Source: PALSA-693 sp963729695
Lineage (GTDB): Bacteria > Actinomycetota > Acidimicrobiia > Acidimicrobiales > Palsa-688
Direction: 5' to 3'
Assembly: GCA_963729695.1 (NCBI GenBank)
Contig: CAVSOT010000001.1
Span: 248,001-312,000, forward strand
DNA length: 64,000 nt
Below the pieces are notes generated by a model, which saw only the letters and a list, made by a program, of their open reading frames with translations, was not told the DNA's origin and did no database searches. The position numbers and the translations under genes are program-made. Each line of letters starts with the position of its first letter. Position 1 is the stretch's first letter. This document shows, piece after piece, positions 55,854 to 64,000 of this stretch.

Positions 55854-57068
55854 ATGACAGATTTGGCTCTTGACGGGGTCCGAGTCGTCGAAGTAGCAGA
55901 ATGGCTCTTCGTGCCCTCAACGGGTGCGCTGCTCGCCGACTGGGGGGCCGACGTCATCCACGTCGAACGGCGCAAAGGCGGCGATCCGTTCCGCGGCAAT
56001 ATCACTCAGGGCATCGGCCACGCGAGTGGCGGCATCGACATGAACATGGCGATGGCGAATCGCGGGAAGCGATCGTTCGCCGTCGACCTGCAGACAAAAC
56101 ACGGCCTGGAGGTGCTCCACCGGCTCATCAAGACGGCCGACGTGTTCCTGACCAGCTTGCGGCCGAAGGCCCTGCGCCGGCTCGGGCTCGACGCCGACAC
56201 GCTCTCGGCCCGGTACCCACGTCTCGTCTATGGCCGAGGACACGGCTTCGGGGTCCGCGGCCGGGATGCCGAAGAGGCCGGCTTCGATGCCACCGCGTAC
56301 TGGGCTCGCGGCGGTGTGGCCAACGTATTGTCCACCACGGCCCTCGACTATCCCCCACAGCAACGGCCAGGCATAGGAGACCGGACTGCCGGCGTCGCCC
56401 TGGCGTTCGGTATCGCCATGGGGCTCGCCAAGCAGGCCCGCACGGGCACCGGCACCGTGGTCGACGTGTCTCTGCTTGCCGCGGCCATGTCCATGCTCTC
56501 GACCGATGTCATCGCCGCCCTCGTCGGTCATCCCCCGGGGCCGTCGCCGGCCCGAGCCCTCTACCCGAACCCGTTGACCGGCACCTACCGGACCAAGGAC
56601 GGGCGTCACATTCAACTAGCTTTCCTTCAAGGCGATCGCTATTGGACCGGTTTCTGCCAGGTCATCGGCCGGGAGGACTTGCTCGAGGATCCCCGCTTCG
56701 TCGACCTGGCGGCCCGCGGAGCCAATCGAGACGCCTGCGTGGCCGAGCTGGACAAGGAGTTCGCCACCCGCACCTTCGAGGAGTGGAAAGCTCTGTTGTC
56801 GACGATGGATGCACCATGGGCGCCGCACCAGAGCATCGCTGAGCTCATCGACGACCCTCAAGTGACGGCCAATGGCTACCTGGGCGACGTCGTCATTGAC
56901 GGCGAGGTGCGCTATCGACTTCCTCGAGTTCCGGTCCAGCTCGGAGGTCAACCACCCGAGCTGCGACGGGCGCCGGAACATGGCGAGCACACAGAGGAAA
57001 TTCTGCTCGACCTCGGCTTCGACTGGTCCGACATCGCCACCTTGAAAGGGGACGAAGTCATCCTGTGA
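55854..57068 (+). CDS. Class III CoA-transferase (CaiB/BaiF family)
   Basis: A 404-residue protein. GVRVVEVAEWLFVPSTGALLADWGADVIHVE is the N-terminal fold signature (shown in parts here), MANRGKRSFAVDLQ the next conserved block and LTSLRPKALRRLGLD the third. Class III enzymes move CoA from an acyl-CoA donor to an acid, often opening a degradation pathway. The expected catalytic Asp position was not confirmed. GGTGGGAGAAG precedes ATG 55854. The next gene (LLM) is 69 bp downstream on the same strand. Confidence 0.93.
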   Translation: MTDLALDGVRVVEVAEWLFVPSTGALLADWGADVIHVERRKGGDPFRGNITQGIGHASGGIDMNMAMANRGKRSFAVDLQTKHGLEVLHRLIKTADVFLTSLRPKALRRLGLDADTLSARYPRLVYGRGHGFGVRGRDAEEAGFDATAYWARGGVANVLSTTALDYPPQQRPGIGDRTAGVALAFGIAMGLAKQARTGTGTVVDVSLLAAAMSMLSTDVIAALVGHPPGPSPARALYPNPLTGTYRTKDGRHIQLAFLQGDRYWTGFCQVIGREDLLEDPRFVDLAARGANRDACVAELDKEFATRTFEEWKALLSTMDAPWAPHQSIAELIDDPQVTANGYLGDVVIDGEVRYRLPRVPVQLGGQPPELRRAPEHGEHTEEILLDLGFDWSDIATLKGDEVIL

Positions 57069-57137
57069 AACCCCCGGTCGGCAGCCGTCCGGGCTGGACG
57101 AGCCGACTGGACTGATCCACCGTCAGGAGAACACACC

Positions 57138-58064
57138 ATGCGCATCGGCATCTTCGGGGGCGACGGCTTAATGAACGGCCGCGTGGACGACTTCGTCTCC
57201 GCCGTGCGGGCCGCCCACGAACAGGGCTTCGGCACGTTCTGGCTGCCCCAGATGACCCAGATGTTCGGGTTCGACGCACTGACCGCGGCGGCCATCGCCG
57301 GACGCGAGGTTGAGGGCATCGAGCTGGGAACGGCCGTCGTGCCAGTGTATCCACGACACCCCGTCGTGCTCGCCGGTCAGGCCGTAACCACGCAGATCTA
57401 CACCGGCGGCCGGTTCACCCTCGGGATCGGCCTGTCGCACCAGCGGGTGATCGAGGGGATGTTCGGCCTCTCCTACGACCGTCCGGCGCGCTATATGGCC
57501 GAATACCTGGAGGTACTCGTGCCGCTGGTGCACGGCGGCTCAGTGTCCTTCAGAGGCGACGTGATAACCGGTGCAGCATCCATCGCTCTCAATGAAACAC
57601 CTCCAGTGCCGGTTCTCCTGGCCGCTCTCGGACCTCGAATGCTTCGCCTGGCCGGCTCGGTGGCGGACGGGACCATCACGTGGATGACCGGTCCCAAGGC
57701 CCTGGCGACACACGTCGTACCCGCCATCCGCGAGGCATCCGACGCCGCAGGTCGACCCGAGCCTCGGGTCGCCGTGGGGCTACCCATCTCCGTCACCCAC
57801 AACGAGGCAGACGCACGCGAGCGGGCCACCGCCATGCTCGCCATGTACGGCAACCTGCCGGCCTACCGGGCCATGCTGGACCGGGAAGGGGTGTCGCATC
57901 CAATGGAGATTGCACTCATCGGCACCGAGGCTTCCATCAGGTCGCAGCTCGACCACCTGGCCGAGGTCGGTGCTACCGATCTCGTCGCCTGGGAGATCGG
58001 GTCTCCGGAGGAGAAGGCGGCTACCCGAGCGTTCCTGCAATCGCGACTCACGGAGCCCGCCTAG
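57138..58064 (+). CDS. LLM-class (luciferase-like, probably F420-dependent) oxidoreductase
   Basis: A 308-residue TIM barrel: RIGIFGGDGLMNGRVDDFV at the start, FGTFWLPQMTQMFGFDALTA, ELGTAVVPVYPRHPVVLAGQ and GRFTLGIGLSHQRVIEGMFG, the standard pattern of F420-dependent LLM enzymes. It would oxidise or reduce a substrate with F420. It follows the CoA-transferase and is probably in the same operon. ATG 57138 has AGGAGAA upstream. Confidence 0.92.
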   Translation: MRIGIFGGDGLMNGRVDDFVSAVRAAHEQGFGTFWLPQMTQMFGFDALTAAAIAGREVEGIELGTAVVPVYPRHPVVLAGQAVTTQIYTGGRFTLGIGLSHQRVIEGMFGLSYDRPARYMAEYLEVLVPLVHGGSVSFRGDVITGAASIALNETPPVPVLLAALGPRMLRLAGSVADGTITWMTGPKALATHVVPAIREASDAAGRPEPRVAVGLPISVTHNEADARERATAMLAMYGNLPAYRAMLDREGVSHPMEIALIGTEASIRSQLDHLAEVGATDLVAWEIGSPEEKAATRAFLQSRLTEPA

Positions 58065-58078
58065 ACAACGACGCTCCC

Positions 58079-58660
58079 CTAGCCCTTCTCCGGCACCGGC
58101 CCTGGGCTATCGCCACCTTGTTTGGCCGCATCCGACACTTTCTGGGTATAGCGAGCAGCCAGAAGCAGGGCGCCGAACGGGACCACGATGCGCAAGAGGA
58201 CTTGGCGATCACCCGTCGAGCCCGCCGCGACCAAGGAAGCGGTACCAACCAAGAAGGCCAGGCCCCAGACCGAGGAGATCTTCCGGTTGATCGCATGGAA
58301 CTGGGGATCGCGCCAGAACGCTTTCGGGACCTGTTCGCGAGCGTACGGCTCGGTAAAAGGGCGGTTGACCAGTATCGACCCGAAGATGATCACGGTCAGC
58401 GAGCCGTGCGCAACCGCTTGCGCGTAACGACCCCAGGTGTCGAGATTGTGCGGCTGCAGCGCACCGAGGAGGATGAGCATGCCCCCGAAGTAGATGACCC
58501 CAATGACGTCGAACAGATGGACGCGGTGGTGGACCGCGGCCCGGAGTAGGACAGCAAAGGCCACAACGATGCCGGCACCCGCCCCCCAATACACATCGCC
58601 GATTCGCACCCCGAGTAGAAACGCCACCCACGGGGAAAAACTCCAGATGAGGCTCGTCAT
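58079..58660 (-). CDS. Uncharacterised membrane protein
   Basis: A 193-residue protein with about five hydrophobic helices, in the segments FSPWVAFLLGVRIGDV, GAGAGIVVAFAVLL, VIGVIYFGGMLILLGA and SVWGLAFLVGTASLV. No family is recognised with certainty. ATG 58660 is preceded by AAAGGAAG. It is convergent with the LLM gene and may be a passenger of the catabolic island. Confidence 0.75.
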   Translation of the reverse strand: MTSLIWSFSPWVAFLLGVRIGDVYWGAGAGIVVAFAVLLRAAVHHRVHLFDVIGVIYFGGMLILLGALQPHNLDTWGRYAQAVAHGSLTVIIFGSILVNRPFTEPYAREQVPKAFWRDPQFHAINRKISSVWGLAFLVGTASLVAAGSTGDRQVLLRIVVPFGALLLAARYTQKVSDAAKQGGDSPGPVPEKG

Positions 58661-59929
58661 GCTTCCTTTCAACCTTTCGGGAGGGCCGCCCTCGCCCGAG
58701 GTCCCGCCCCGCGGACGGCCCTTCGTGAAACGAGCGCGTTTGTACCCGCCCGAGAGGAAGGTCCTGGGTACCGTCGGTTTCGGGCGCTTCGTGAGGGGGT
58801 ATCTGTTGCCTGCGGCCCGCTTGGTGCCTTCCCATTCAGGCGGCGTCGTCGCCCAGACCGGCCGGGCTCAGTGCCGGTCTGGGCTCGAAGCCCGGCCGGG
58901 GTCCCCGCCCAGGGTCAGCTCTGCGTTTCCCGGTTGGCCAGGCGGGTAGCTAGCAACGACCTCGCCTTCCGCAGTGTCTCACGGGCGGAGGGCCTTGAAC
59001 CCCGGCTCCGGCTGGTCAGGACCCTTCTGCCCGCCGGAGCCGGGTTCCCGGCCGAAGCCGGGTTCCCCGCCGAACCGCCTTGTTTCGCAACCTCGGGGGC
59101 GGGTAGGTAAAGCTCGACTCCGTCCGGTGAGGTTCCAACCCGGCGGGGTTGCTGGCTTCAGCCCAGACCGGACGCTGATACGTGGCAGATCAGAACCGGT
59201 CTGGGCTCGAACCCTCGCCCGAGCGACCGGTTGTAGTCGTCCGTCCCCGGCTCCTCGAGGCGCCGGCCCCTTCCTTGTCCCTTGTTTCGGGCGCTTCATG
59301 GCGGGTAGCTGTTCGCGGCGACTCGCCCGGTGGCTTTTCCTTCCGGCCAGATCGCGGGCCCAGACCGGCCGATGGAATGTGAGGGCATGCATCGTTGCCG
59401 GTCTGGGCCCGACCTCTTCCTCGGGGCTATCAGCCCTACTAGAGGTAGCCACAACATTGCCTATATCGGCCGGGCCCCGGCCGGTCCCCCTACTCCGGTC
59501 TGGGCTGAGCGCCAGTCGTTCTCTGGTGTTTCATGCGCTCCGAAATGGGTAACGAATTCATTACTGAGGCTTGTCTGTGGTGGACCCACCGGGCGAGTGC
59601 TCTGGACCCCGGCTCCCGGTCGGTTCGGCGAAGCTTTGGCCGGTCGGAACCGGGGTTCCCCAAAGCTGTTTCGCCGTCTCCGTCGTGGGTACGTTACCGC
59701 CGACCTTGTCCGCTGACGACCGATCCGGGCGGGGTTGCTAGTTGGTTTCCAGCCCAGACCGGACGCTGATACGTGGAGGTTGTCAGAACCGGTCTGGGCT
59801 CGGAGCTTCGCCCAGTTGGACCGGAGGGCCCGGAGTCCCGCTCCCTGGGCCAAGGATCGAGCAGCTCGCTTTCCCGGCGGAACGCGCGGGTAACCTGATG
59901 CGGGTCCGCCGTCCTGATCACATCACCCA
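58661..59929. repeat. Gene-poor region with five related hairpins
   Basis: About 1.27 kb with no credible gene. Five inverted repeats share arms GCCCAGACCGG / CCGGTCTGGGC: 58851-58884, 59161-59206, 59358-59408, 59495-59505 (right arm clear, left degenerate) and 59752-59799. Two of them (second and fifth) also share the inner text GACGCTGATACGTGG. A second shared string, TTTCGGGCGCTTC, recurs at 58777 and 59285. The block looks like degenerate copies of a ~300-600 bp unit. Confidence 0.8.
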
Positions 59930-59994
59930 GCCCCCGTAGCTCAGAGGATAGAGCGTCGGTTTCCTAAACTGGTTGGACTGTTCCGACTGGGGCG
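59930..59994 (+). tRNA. tRNA-Arg(CCU)-like gene, T-arm collapsed or lost
   Basis: The 5' half is a normal tRNA: acceptor GCCCCCG, TA, D-arm GCTC...GAGC, then an anticodon arm with loop TTCCTAA (anticodon CCU). The 3' half is not: only ~14 bases lie between the anticodon stem and a candidate 3' acceptor strand CTGGGGC (one mismatch). They can pair as TTGGA-CTGT-TCCGA but lack a TTCRA loop. This is probably a remnant broken by the adjacent IS110-type element; a bizarre but live tRNA is less likely. Confidence 0.5.
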
Positions 59995-60257
59995 ATGGAA
60001 ACGCATTTGGGCAGGTCAGGTGGGGTGCCGGTTCCAGGTGAGTCGATCGAATCGCGTTGAGATAGGCGCAGTTCTAGACGCGTTCTCGACGCGCCAAACC
60101 GAAACCGACGCTCTCAAGCTGCGATCGCATCTCACTGGGCGAGGTACTTCTTGGCCCCGCACTTAGTCAGTATGGAACGGCCGGCTCGCTCCGCGGTTGA
60201 CGTGGATCAGTCACCCTGGAGCGAAAGTTGCCACATACGGAAGGAGCCGACCGGTCC
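59995..60257 (+). ncRNA. IS110 left end, candidate bridge RNA region
   Basis: About 263 bp without a gene precede the transposase, the place and size where IS110-group elements encode the bridge RNA that pairs with target and donor DNA. Local pairing is visible, for example CGCGT-TCTCG-ACGCG and the palindrome TGCGATCGCA. No family model could be run, so this is placed by context. The promoter would form when the element is circular. Confidence 0.4.
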
Positions 60258-61349
60258 ATGCCTCGTTCTATCAGCCCTACGATTCTCGGTCTCGATGTTC
60301 ACAAAAATACGATCTCTGCGGCGATCTTGCGTCCCGGCGAGGACGCCGGCGATGTAGAGAGGATCTCTTCGGACAACGACTCGGTCCGCCGGCTGATCGC
60401 CCGGCTGGGGGACCCTCGCCGACTCCGGGTGTGTTACGAGGCGGGCCCGACCAGCTACGAGCTGGCCCGGTTGTTGAAGGGTTTGGGACTGAGCTGCGAG
60501 GTGATCGCCCCGTCGCTGATCCCGACCGCGCCTGGCGACCGGGTCAAGACCGATAAGCGCGACGCCCGCCGCTTGGCCCGCCTGTATCGAGCCGGCGAGC
60601 TCGTCGCCATCCGGATCCCTACGGTGGCCGAGGAAGCGGTCCGGGATCTGTGCCGGGCTCGAGGCGACATGGTCATCGACCAGACCCGGGCCCGCCACCG
60701 GTTCGGGAAGTTCTTGTTGCGCCACAACCGGATCTGGCGGGGCGGGGACAACTGGACCATGAGACATCAGGCCTGGATCGGAGCGCAACGCTTCGACGAT
60801 CTGGCTTTGGAGGCCACGTTCGCCCACTACCGGGCCACCCTGTCGGCCCGAGAGGCCGCGGTGGCCTCTATCGACGCCGACCTGACCTTGTGGTATTCGA
60901 GGCCGCCGTTCTCCGACACGGTGGGCCGCCTGGCCGCCTATCGAGGTATCACCCATCTCGGTGCGCTCAGCCTGGCCGCAGAGGTGTGTGACTGGCGCCG
61001 GTTTGGGACCGCGGGGACATTCATGGCCTTCACCGGGCTCACACCCAGCGAGCACTCCTCGGGCGAAAGCGTCCGCCGCGGTCACATCACCCACGCCGGC
61101 AACGTGCATCTACGCACCCAGCTGGTCGAATCGGCTTGGGCCTACCGGTCCCGTCCGTCCGTGGGTGTCGAACTGCGCCGCCGCCAAGAAGGCCTCCAGC
61201 GAGACACCGTGGCCAGAGCGTGGGCAGCCCAAGTCCGTCTCTGCGGCCGGTTCCGCCGCCTCGACGAACGCAAAACCAACCGCAACATCGTCGTCACCGC
61301 CATTGTCCGCGAGCTGGCCGGGTTCGTCTGGGCCGAGATGACCGCCTAA
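60258..61349 (+). CDS. IS110-family transposase
   Basis: A 363-residue protein, full length and intact. The RuvC-like DEDD domain has the first Asp in LGLDVHKNTISAAIL, the Glu in YEAGPTSYELA and KTDKRDARRLARL. The C-terminal transposase-20 domain has the serine region HSSGESVRRGHITHAGNVHLR (in parts), which supplies the catalytic Ser. ATG 60258 has AAGGAG about ten bases upstream. Being intact, it may still move. Confidence 0.95.
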   Translation: MPRSISPTILGLDVHKNTISAAILRPGEDAGDVERISSDNDSVRRLIARLGDPRRLRVCYEAGPTSYELARLLKGLGLSCEVIAPSLIPTAPGDRVKTDKRDARRLARLYRAGELVAIRIPTVAEEAVRDLCRARGDMVIDQTRARHRFGKFLLRHNRIWRGGDNWTMRHQAWIGAQRFDDLALEATFAHYRATLSAREAAVASIDADLTLWYSRPPFSDTVGRLAAYRGITHLGALSLAAEVCDWRRFGTAGTFMAFTGLTPSEHSSGESVRRGHITHAGNVHLRTQLVESAWAYRSRPSVGVELRRRQEGLQRDTVARAWAAQVRLCGRFRRLDERKTNRNIVVTAIVRELAGFVWAEMTA

Positions 61350-62158
61350 ACCAAATGTCACACCGTCCGTCTCGTCCCCGGCGTGAGCTGGCCGCGGGCG
61401 AGGACCCCACCATGCGCCGGGGCACCGCCGCCGCAGAACTGATCCCCGTTTAAGCTATGCCCAATTCCACGGGTGCTCTTAGTCCAGGGCACCTTTCTGC
61501 GAATAGCCGAACTGCGGAACCAACACCCGTACATCAGTCTAGCGGTCAGCCCACCAGCCGCGCCCCGACGCATGGTCGAGCCCTCCCCCGACCCCCACCA
61601 CCCCGGGGGGGCCCACGGCGTAGCAGCCGCCACCCCGGTGTCAATGTCGCTCGTCCTCGCTTCGCTGTGGGCGCTCCACATTGACACCGGAGGCCCCGTC
61701 GCCTGCTCAACATAGCGAACAAGGCGCCGAACCTTTCGTTCGGCGCGGCCAAAAGGAGCTCCGCAGCTACCCCTTGACAGAGCCGTTCCACATCAGCTTA
61801 GCTGGACAGTTCGGGCGCAGAGATTGCTTGATTGTCGAAGACGACCTCGCGTCGCTGACCGCGGGAGATCTGCTGACGACCGTGCCAACTGGTTTCCGCC
61901 GGTTTTTCGCGGTTCGCTGTCTTCCTTCTTCCATTCCTGGACTTCACGCTGCCCCCAACGATCGTCACCGAGCAGTCGATAGTTCTGACGGCGCTTGTTG
62001 GGTCGAGCGGATCCGGCCGGGCCTGACCCTGAGTGACACGGCCACCGCGGACGCAGGGTGGGGCGTTGTGTCGCCGGGGGGACTTGTACCCCACGTCGTT
62101 GCGGACACCAGCCCCTCAAGCTTGGACCCTGGACTTCTTCCGGACGCCCCCGGACAGA
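61350..62158. other. Gene-poor spacer with two inverted repeats
   Basis: No credible gene in ~0.8 kb. Two clear inverted repeats lie here: CCGGTGTCAATGT (61635-61647) with ACATTGACACCGG (61678-61690), loop 30 bases; and GCGCCGAAC (61724-61732) with GTTCGGCGC (61738-61746), loop 5 bases. The IS110 right end must lie near the start of this region, but no boundary is visible. Confidence 0.6.
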
Positions 62159-62284
62159 TGTCAGCAACGGCTGAATAATGACCCCTTATCGCACCGGCTG
62201 AAACTGACCCCCCTGGCGGGTCCACCAACTGGAGGGTGTGGACTTCGAGCCTGGCGTCATGGTCGACGTCGGGGGTCAGGAGAA
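62159..62284 (+). mobile_element. IS21-family left end
   Basis: Just before istA, starting TGTCAGCAACGG, two copies of a CGGCTGAA(N2)TGACCCC motif lie in tandem (62168-62184 and 62195-62213). IS21 elements start with TG and carry such multiple terminal repeats as transposase binding sites. The matching right end is not in view. Confidence 0.65.
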
Positions 62285-63192
62285 GTGATTGCTGTGGAGG
62301 ATTGGGCTGAGATCCGCCGCCTGTATCGGGCGGAGGGGATGGGTATCAAGGCGATCGCCCGGCACATGAGGGTGGCTCGTAACACGGTGCGCGAGGCGGT
62401 GCGCTCGGACATCCCGCCTCGTTACGAGCGGGAACGGAAGGGTTCGATCGTGGACGCGGTGGAGCCGGACATCCTGGCGTTGTTGAGGGAGTTCCCGACC
62501 ATGCCGGCGACGGTGATCGCCGAGCGCATCGGCTGGCCGTATTCGGATCCGGGTCCTGCGCGACCGGGTGGCGGAGCTGCGGCCGTTGTTCGTGCCGCCC
62601 GATCCGTGCCAGCGGACGTTTATCGGCCGGGCGAGTTGGGCCAGTTCGACCTGTGGCAGCCGGAGATTCCGATCCCGGTGGGCTTCGGCCAGGCCGACAA
62701 GCTGTGGGTGGTGGTGGGCGCCATGGCCTTCTCCCGCTTCCTGGCCGGCTGGATGATCCCCTCCCGGGAGAGCCACGACGTGCTGGGCGGCCATCTCGAG
62801 GTCCTGCGCCAGTTCCGGGCCGTGCCTCGCTGCGCCGTGTGGGACCAGGAGGGAGCTATCGGCCAGTGGCACGGCCCGAGGATGGTTTTCACCGAGGCCT
62901 TCCAGGCCTTTCGGGGCACCCTGGGCATGGGCGCCCGGCTGTGTTTGCCTACGATCCCGAGACCAAGGGGATCATCGAACGCAACAACGGCTACTTGGAG
63001 ACCAGCTTCCTGCCCGGCCGGCGCTTCGAGGACGTGACCGACTTCAACCGCCAGCTGACCGCCTGGCTCGTCAAGGCCAACCACCGCATCCACGCCACCA
63101 CCAAGGTCCGCCCCACCGAGGCCGCCTACGAGGACCGCGGCGCCATGCTCGGCTTCCCGCCAGTGCTGCCCGACGCCGCGATGCCAACCTGA
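62285..63192 (+). pseudogene. istA: IstA transposase of IS21 family, frameshifted and truncated
   Basis: The N-terminal helix-turn-helix is IRRLYRAEGMGIKAIARHM then NTVREAVRSD. The DDE core shows FDLWQPEIPIP, WDQEGAIGQWHG and, in another frame, YDPETKGIIERNNGYLE. Frames change near 62545, 62620 and 62950. Only ~300 of ~500 residues remain: the sequence stops around PPVLPDA and IstB is missing. The element is dead or cut by a rearrangement at about 63175. Confidence 0.85.
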
Positions 63193-63578
63193 CCGAAGAA
63201 CAGCGCGACCTACTGCGCGAGTTCGGCCGTGACGGAGAAGTAGTCGTACGGGACGTAATCCGGCCGGTTATTCGCCCAGACTGGATGCGACCGAAAGCTG
63301 CCGTAGAACGGATCAAGGCGCGTTTACCGTTCGAGTTCTGCATGGCCGACTTCGTAAACGCCTGGAAGAAACTCAATATCCGGCCGACAACCGACGATCC
63401 CAATCCAGGTAGAACCAAAGAGCAGTTCTGCGTCTACGACGAGCCCCACCGAGACTACGTTTACTCCGAGGCATACGTCGATTATCTCGTGGACAAGCTC
63501 AGCACCGATACAAGATGGATCGACTTCTTCGGCAGGCAGCCCACACGGAAGGTCAGCCCAATCCGCGAGGCAGGATGA
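63180..63578 (+). pseudogene. Truncated hypothetical protein beside istA
   Basis: About 130 residues, open at its 5' end into the istA fragment with no start codon visible before an ATG at 63285. It begins EEQRDLLREFGRDGEVVVRD and later has AWKKLNIRP and an acidic, aromatic C-terminus (YSEAYVDYLVDKLSTD). No family is recognised. Base composition is lower in GC than its neighbours, in keeping with acquired DNA. The N-terminus was probably lost with the IS21 event. Confidence 0.6.
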
Positions 63579-63658
63579 TCCTCACTTAGTGGGCTTTGTA
63601 CCAGCCCGTTGGGACGGCTCGCGATCGGTAGAGCAATGGACCAAGGTGCGCCCTAGGG

Positions 63659-63877
63659 CTAACCAGGCGGTTTCACACGCCGACGCCTTCGCCACAGTAT
63701 CCCCGCCGCGAGGATAACGACGATGGCCGCGACGACAATCGCGATGCGCGCTCCCCCGTGGGTTTGGTCAATCGCGACACCGGCGACCACAACAATTACT
63801 CCTGCAGTCACCCATGCGCGGTCGCTGACAAAGCGCCGACGAAGTTCGAGTAGGTATGTAAAAGGATCTCTGGGCAC
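63659..63877 (-). CDS. Small two-helix membrane protein
   Basis: A 72-residue protein: charged N-terminus (LLELRRRFVSDR), two hydrophobic helices (VTAGVIVVVAGVAI and IAIVVAAIVVILAAGIL) and a strongly basic end (WRRRRRVKPPG). No family is recognised. GTG start 63877 has no clear ribosome site. Coding status is likely from the clean membrane pattern but unproven. Confidence 0.5.
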   Translation of the reverse strand: MPRDPFTYLLELRRRFVSDRAWVTAGVIVVVAGVAIDQTHGGARIAIVVAAIVVILAAGILWRRRRRVKPPG

Positions 63878-64000
63878 TTAGTCACCAGTCCAGCCATGAG
63901 ATTCGACGCTCATGATAAACGTGACTGCGACCACCCCATACGCCACCTGGCCGCCATACTGGGCCAACCTCCCAGTCGCCCCCGTGACGCCCGCCTACGC

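Noticed and set aside
61681..62178. A 165-codon open frame between the two insertion elements.
   Set aside because: No fold or family signals, no ribosome site, and its end runs into the IS21 terminus.
63617..63660. Possible second tRNA from a D-arm-like GCTC...GAGC.
   Set aside because: No pairing acceptor strands, no clear anticodon arm and no TTCRA loop.

Overview
This is a GC-rich (roughly 65-70 %) window with dense, often overlapping genes (ATGA, GTGA and TTGA junctions), many GTG or TTG starts and few promoter gaps. The gene content points to an actinobacterium, possibly of the Acidimicrobiia type: F420-linked oxidoreductases, an actinobacterial-style ValRS, DUF5317 and DUF6328 membrane proteins, and a DUF35/thiolase pair. 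The class-level assignment is an inference from gene content, not from a marker gene.

Layout. 1-5543: 3' end of a class III aminotransferase, a cytochrome b561/molybdopterin oxidoreductase pair, and an Fe-S group (Mrp-type ATPase, SufR-like regulator, cysteine desulfurase). 5544-6031: repeats and a long palindrome. 6032-14325: one long minus-strand cytochrome c maturation operon, ccdA-ccmABCDEFGHI, including a tiny ccmD. 14381-26967: DUF5317 protein, glycosyltransferase, TetR regulator, peroxiredoxin, VOC protein, acyl-CoA dehydrogenase, MFS pump, thioesterase, divergent cysS/valS, a MaoC-type hydratase and a bifunctional nuclease. 27059-32408: ComF-type phosphoribosyltransferase, a triple-hairpin array, pyrophosphatase, and a type II fatty acid synthesis group (acpP, fabI, fabG, fabZ, fabF). 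32407-34827: an APC permease with a soluble C-terminal extension. 34905-43334: F420 enzyme, crotonase-fold protein, DHA2 pump, P450, DUF35 protein plus thiolase, Rieske oxygenase and an orphan DNA methyltransferase. 43321-49309: secreted IPT/beta-helix protein, universal stress protein, and katG divergent from a Fur-type regulator. 49306-58660: a probable catabolic island with three amidohydrolases, two cupins, a CoA-transferase and an LLM oxidoreductase. 58661-64000: a repeat-rich, mobile end with five related hairpins, a tRNA-Arg(CCU)-like remnant, an IS110-family element, a broken IS21-type istA and a truncated gene.

Reading quality. Many otherwise conserved genes are broken by one-base shifts: the cysteine desulfurase, ppa 3' end, fabI, fabG, fabZ, fabF, APC permease, beta-helix protein, usp, katG and istA. 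About 20 such breaks are packed into 28.8-33.7 kb. Most behave as one-base insertions, several near homopolymers, and they hit genes expected to be essential. I therefore read most of them as sequence or assembly errors; true decay is more likely only for the transposase.

How the genes work together. The ccm operon would mature c-type cytochromes. The Mrp, SufR-like and desulfurase genes would build and sense Fe-S clusters, which the Rieske and other redox enzymes need. KatG, the peroxiredoxin and the Fur-type protein form an oxidative stress group. The acyl-CoA dehydrogenase, hydratases, thioesterase, CoA-transferase, thiolase, P450, Rieske oxygenase and LLM enzyme suggest breakdown of hydrophobic, cyclic or branched substrates, but no substrate can be read from the sequence.
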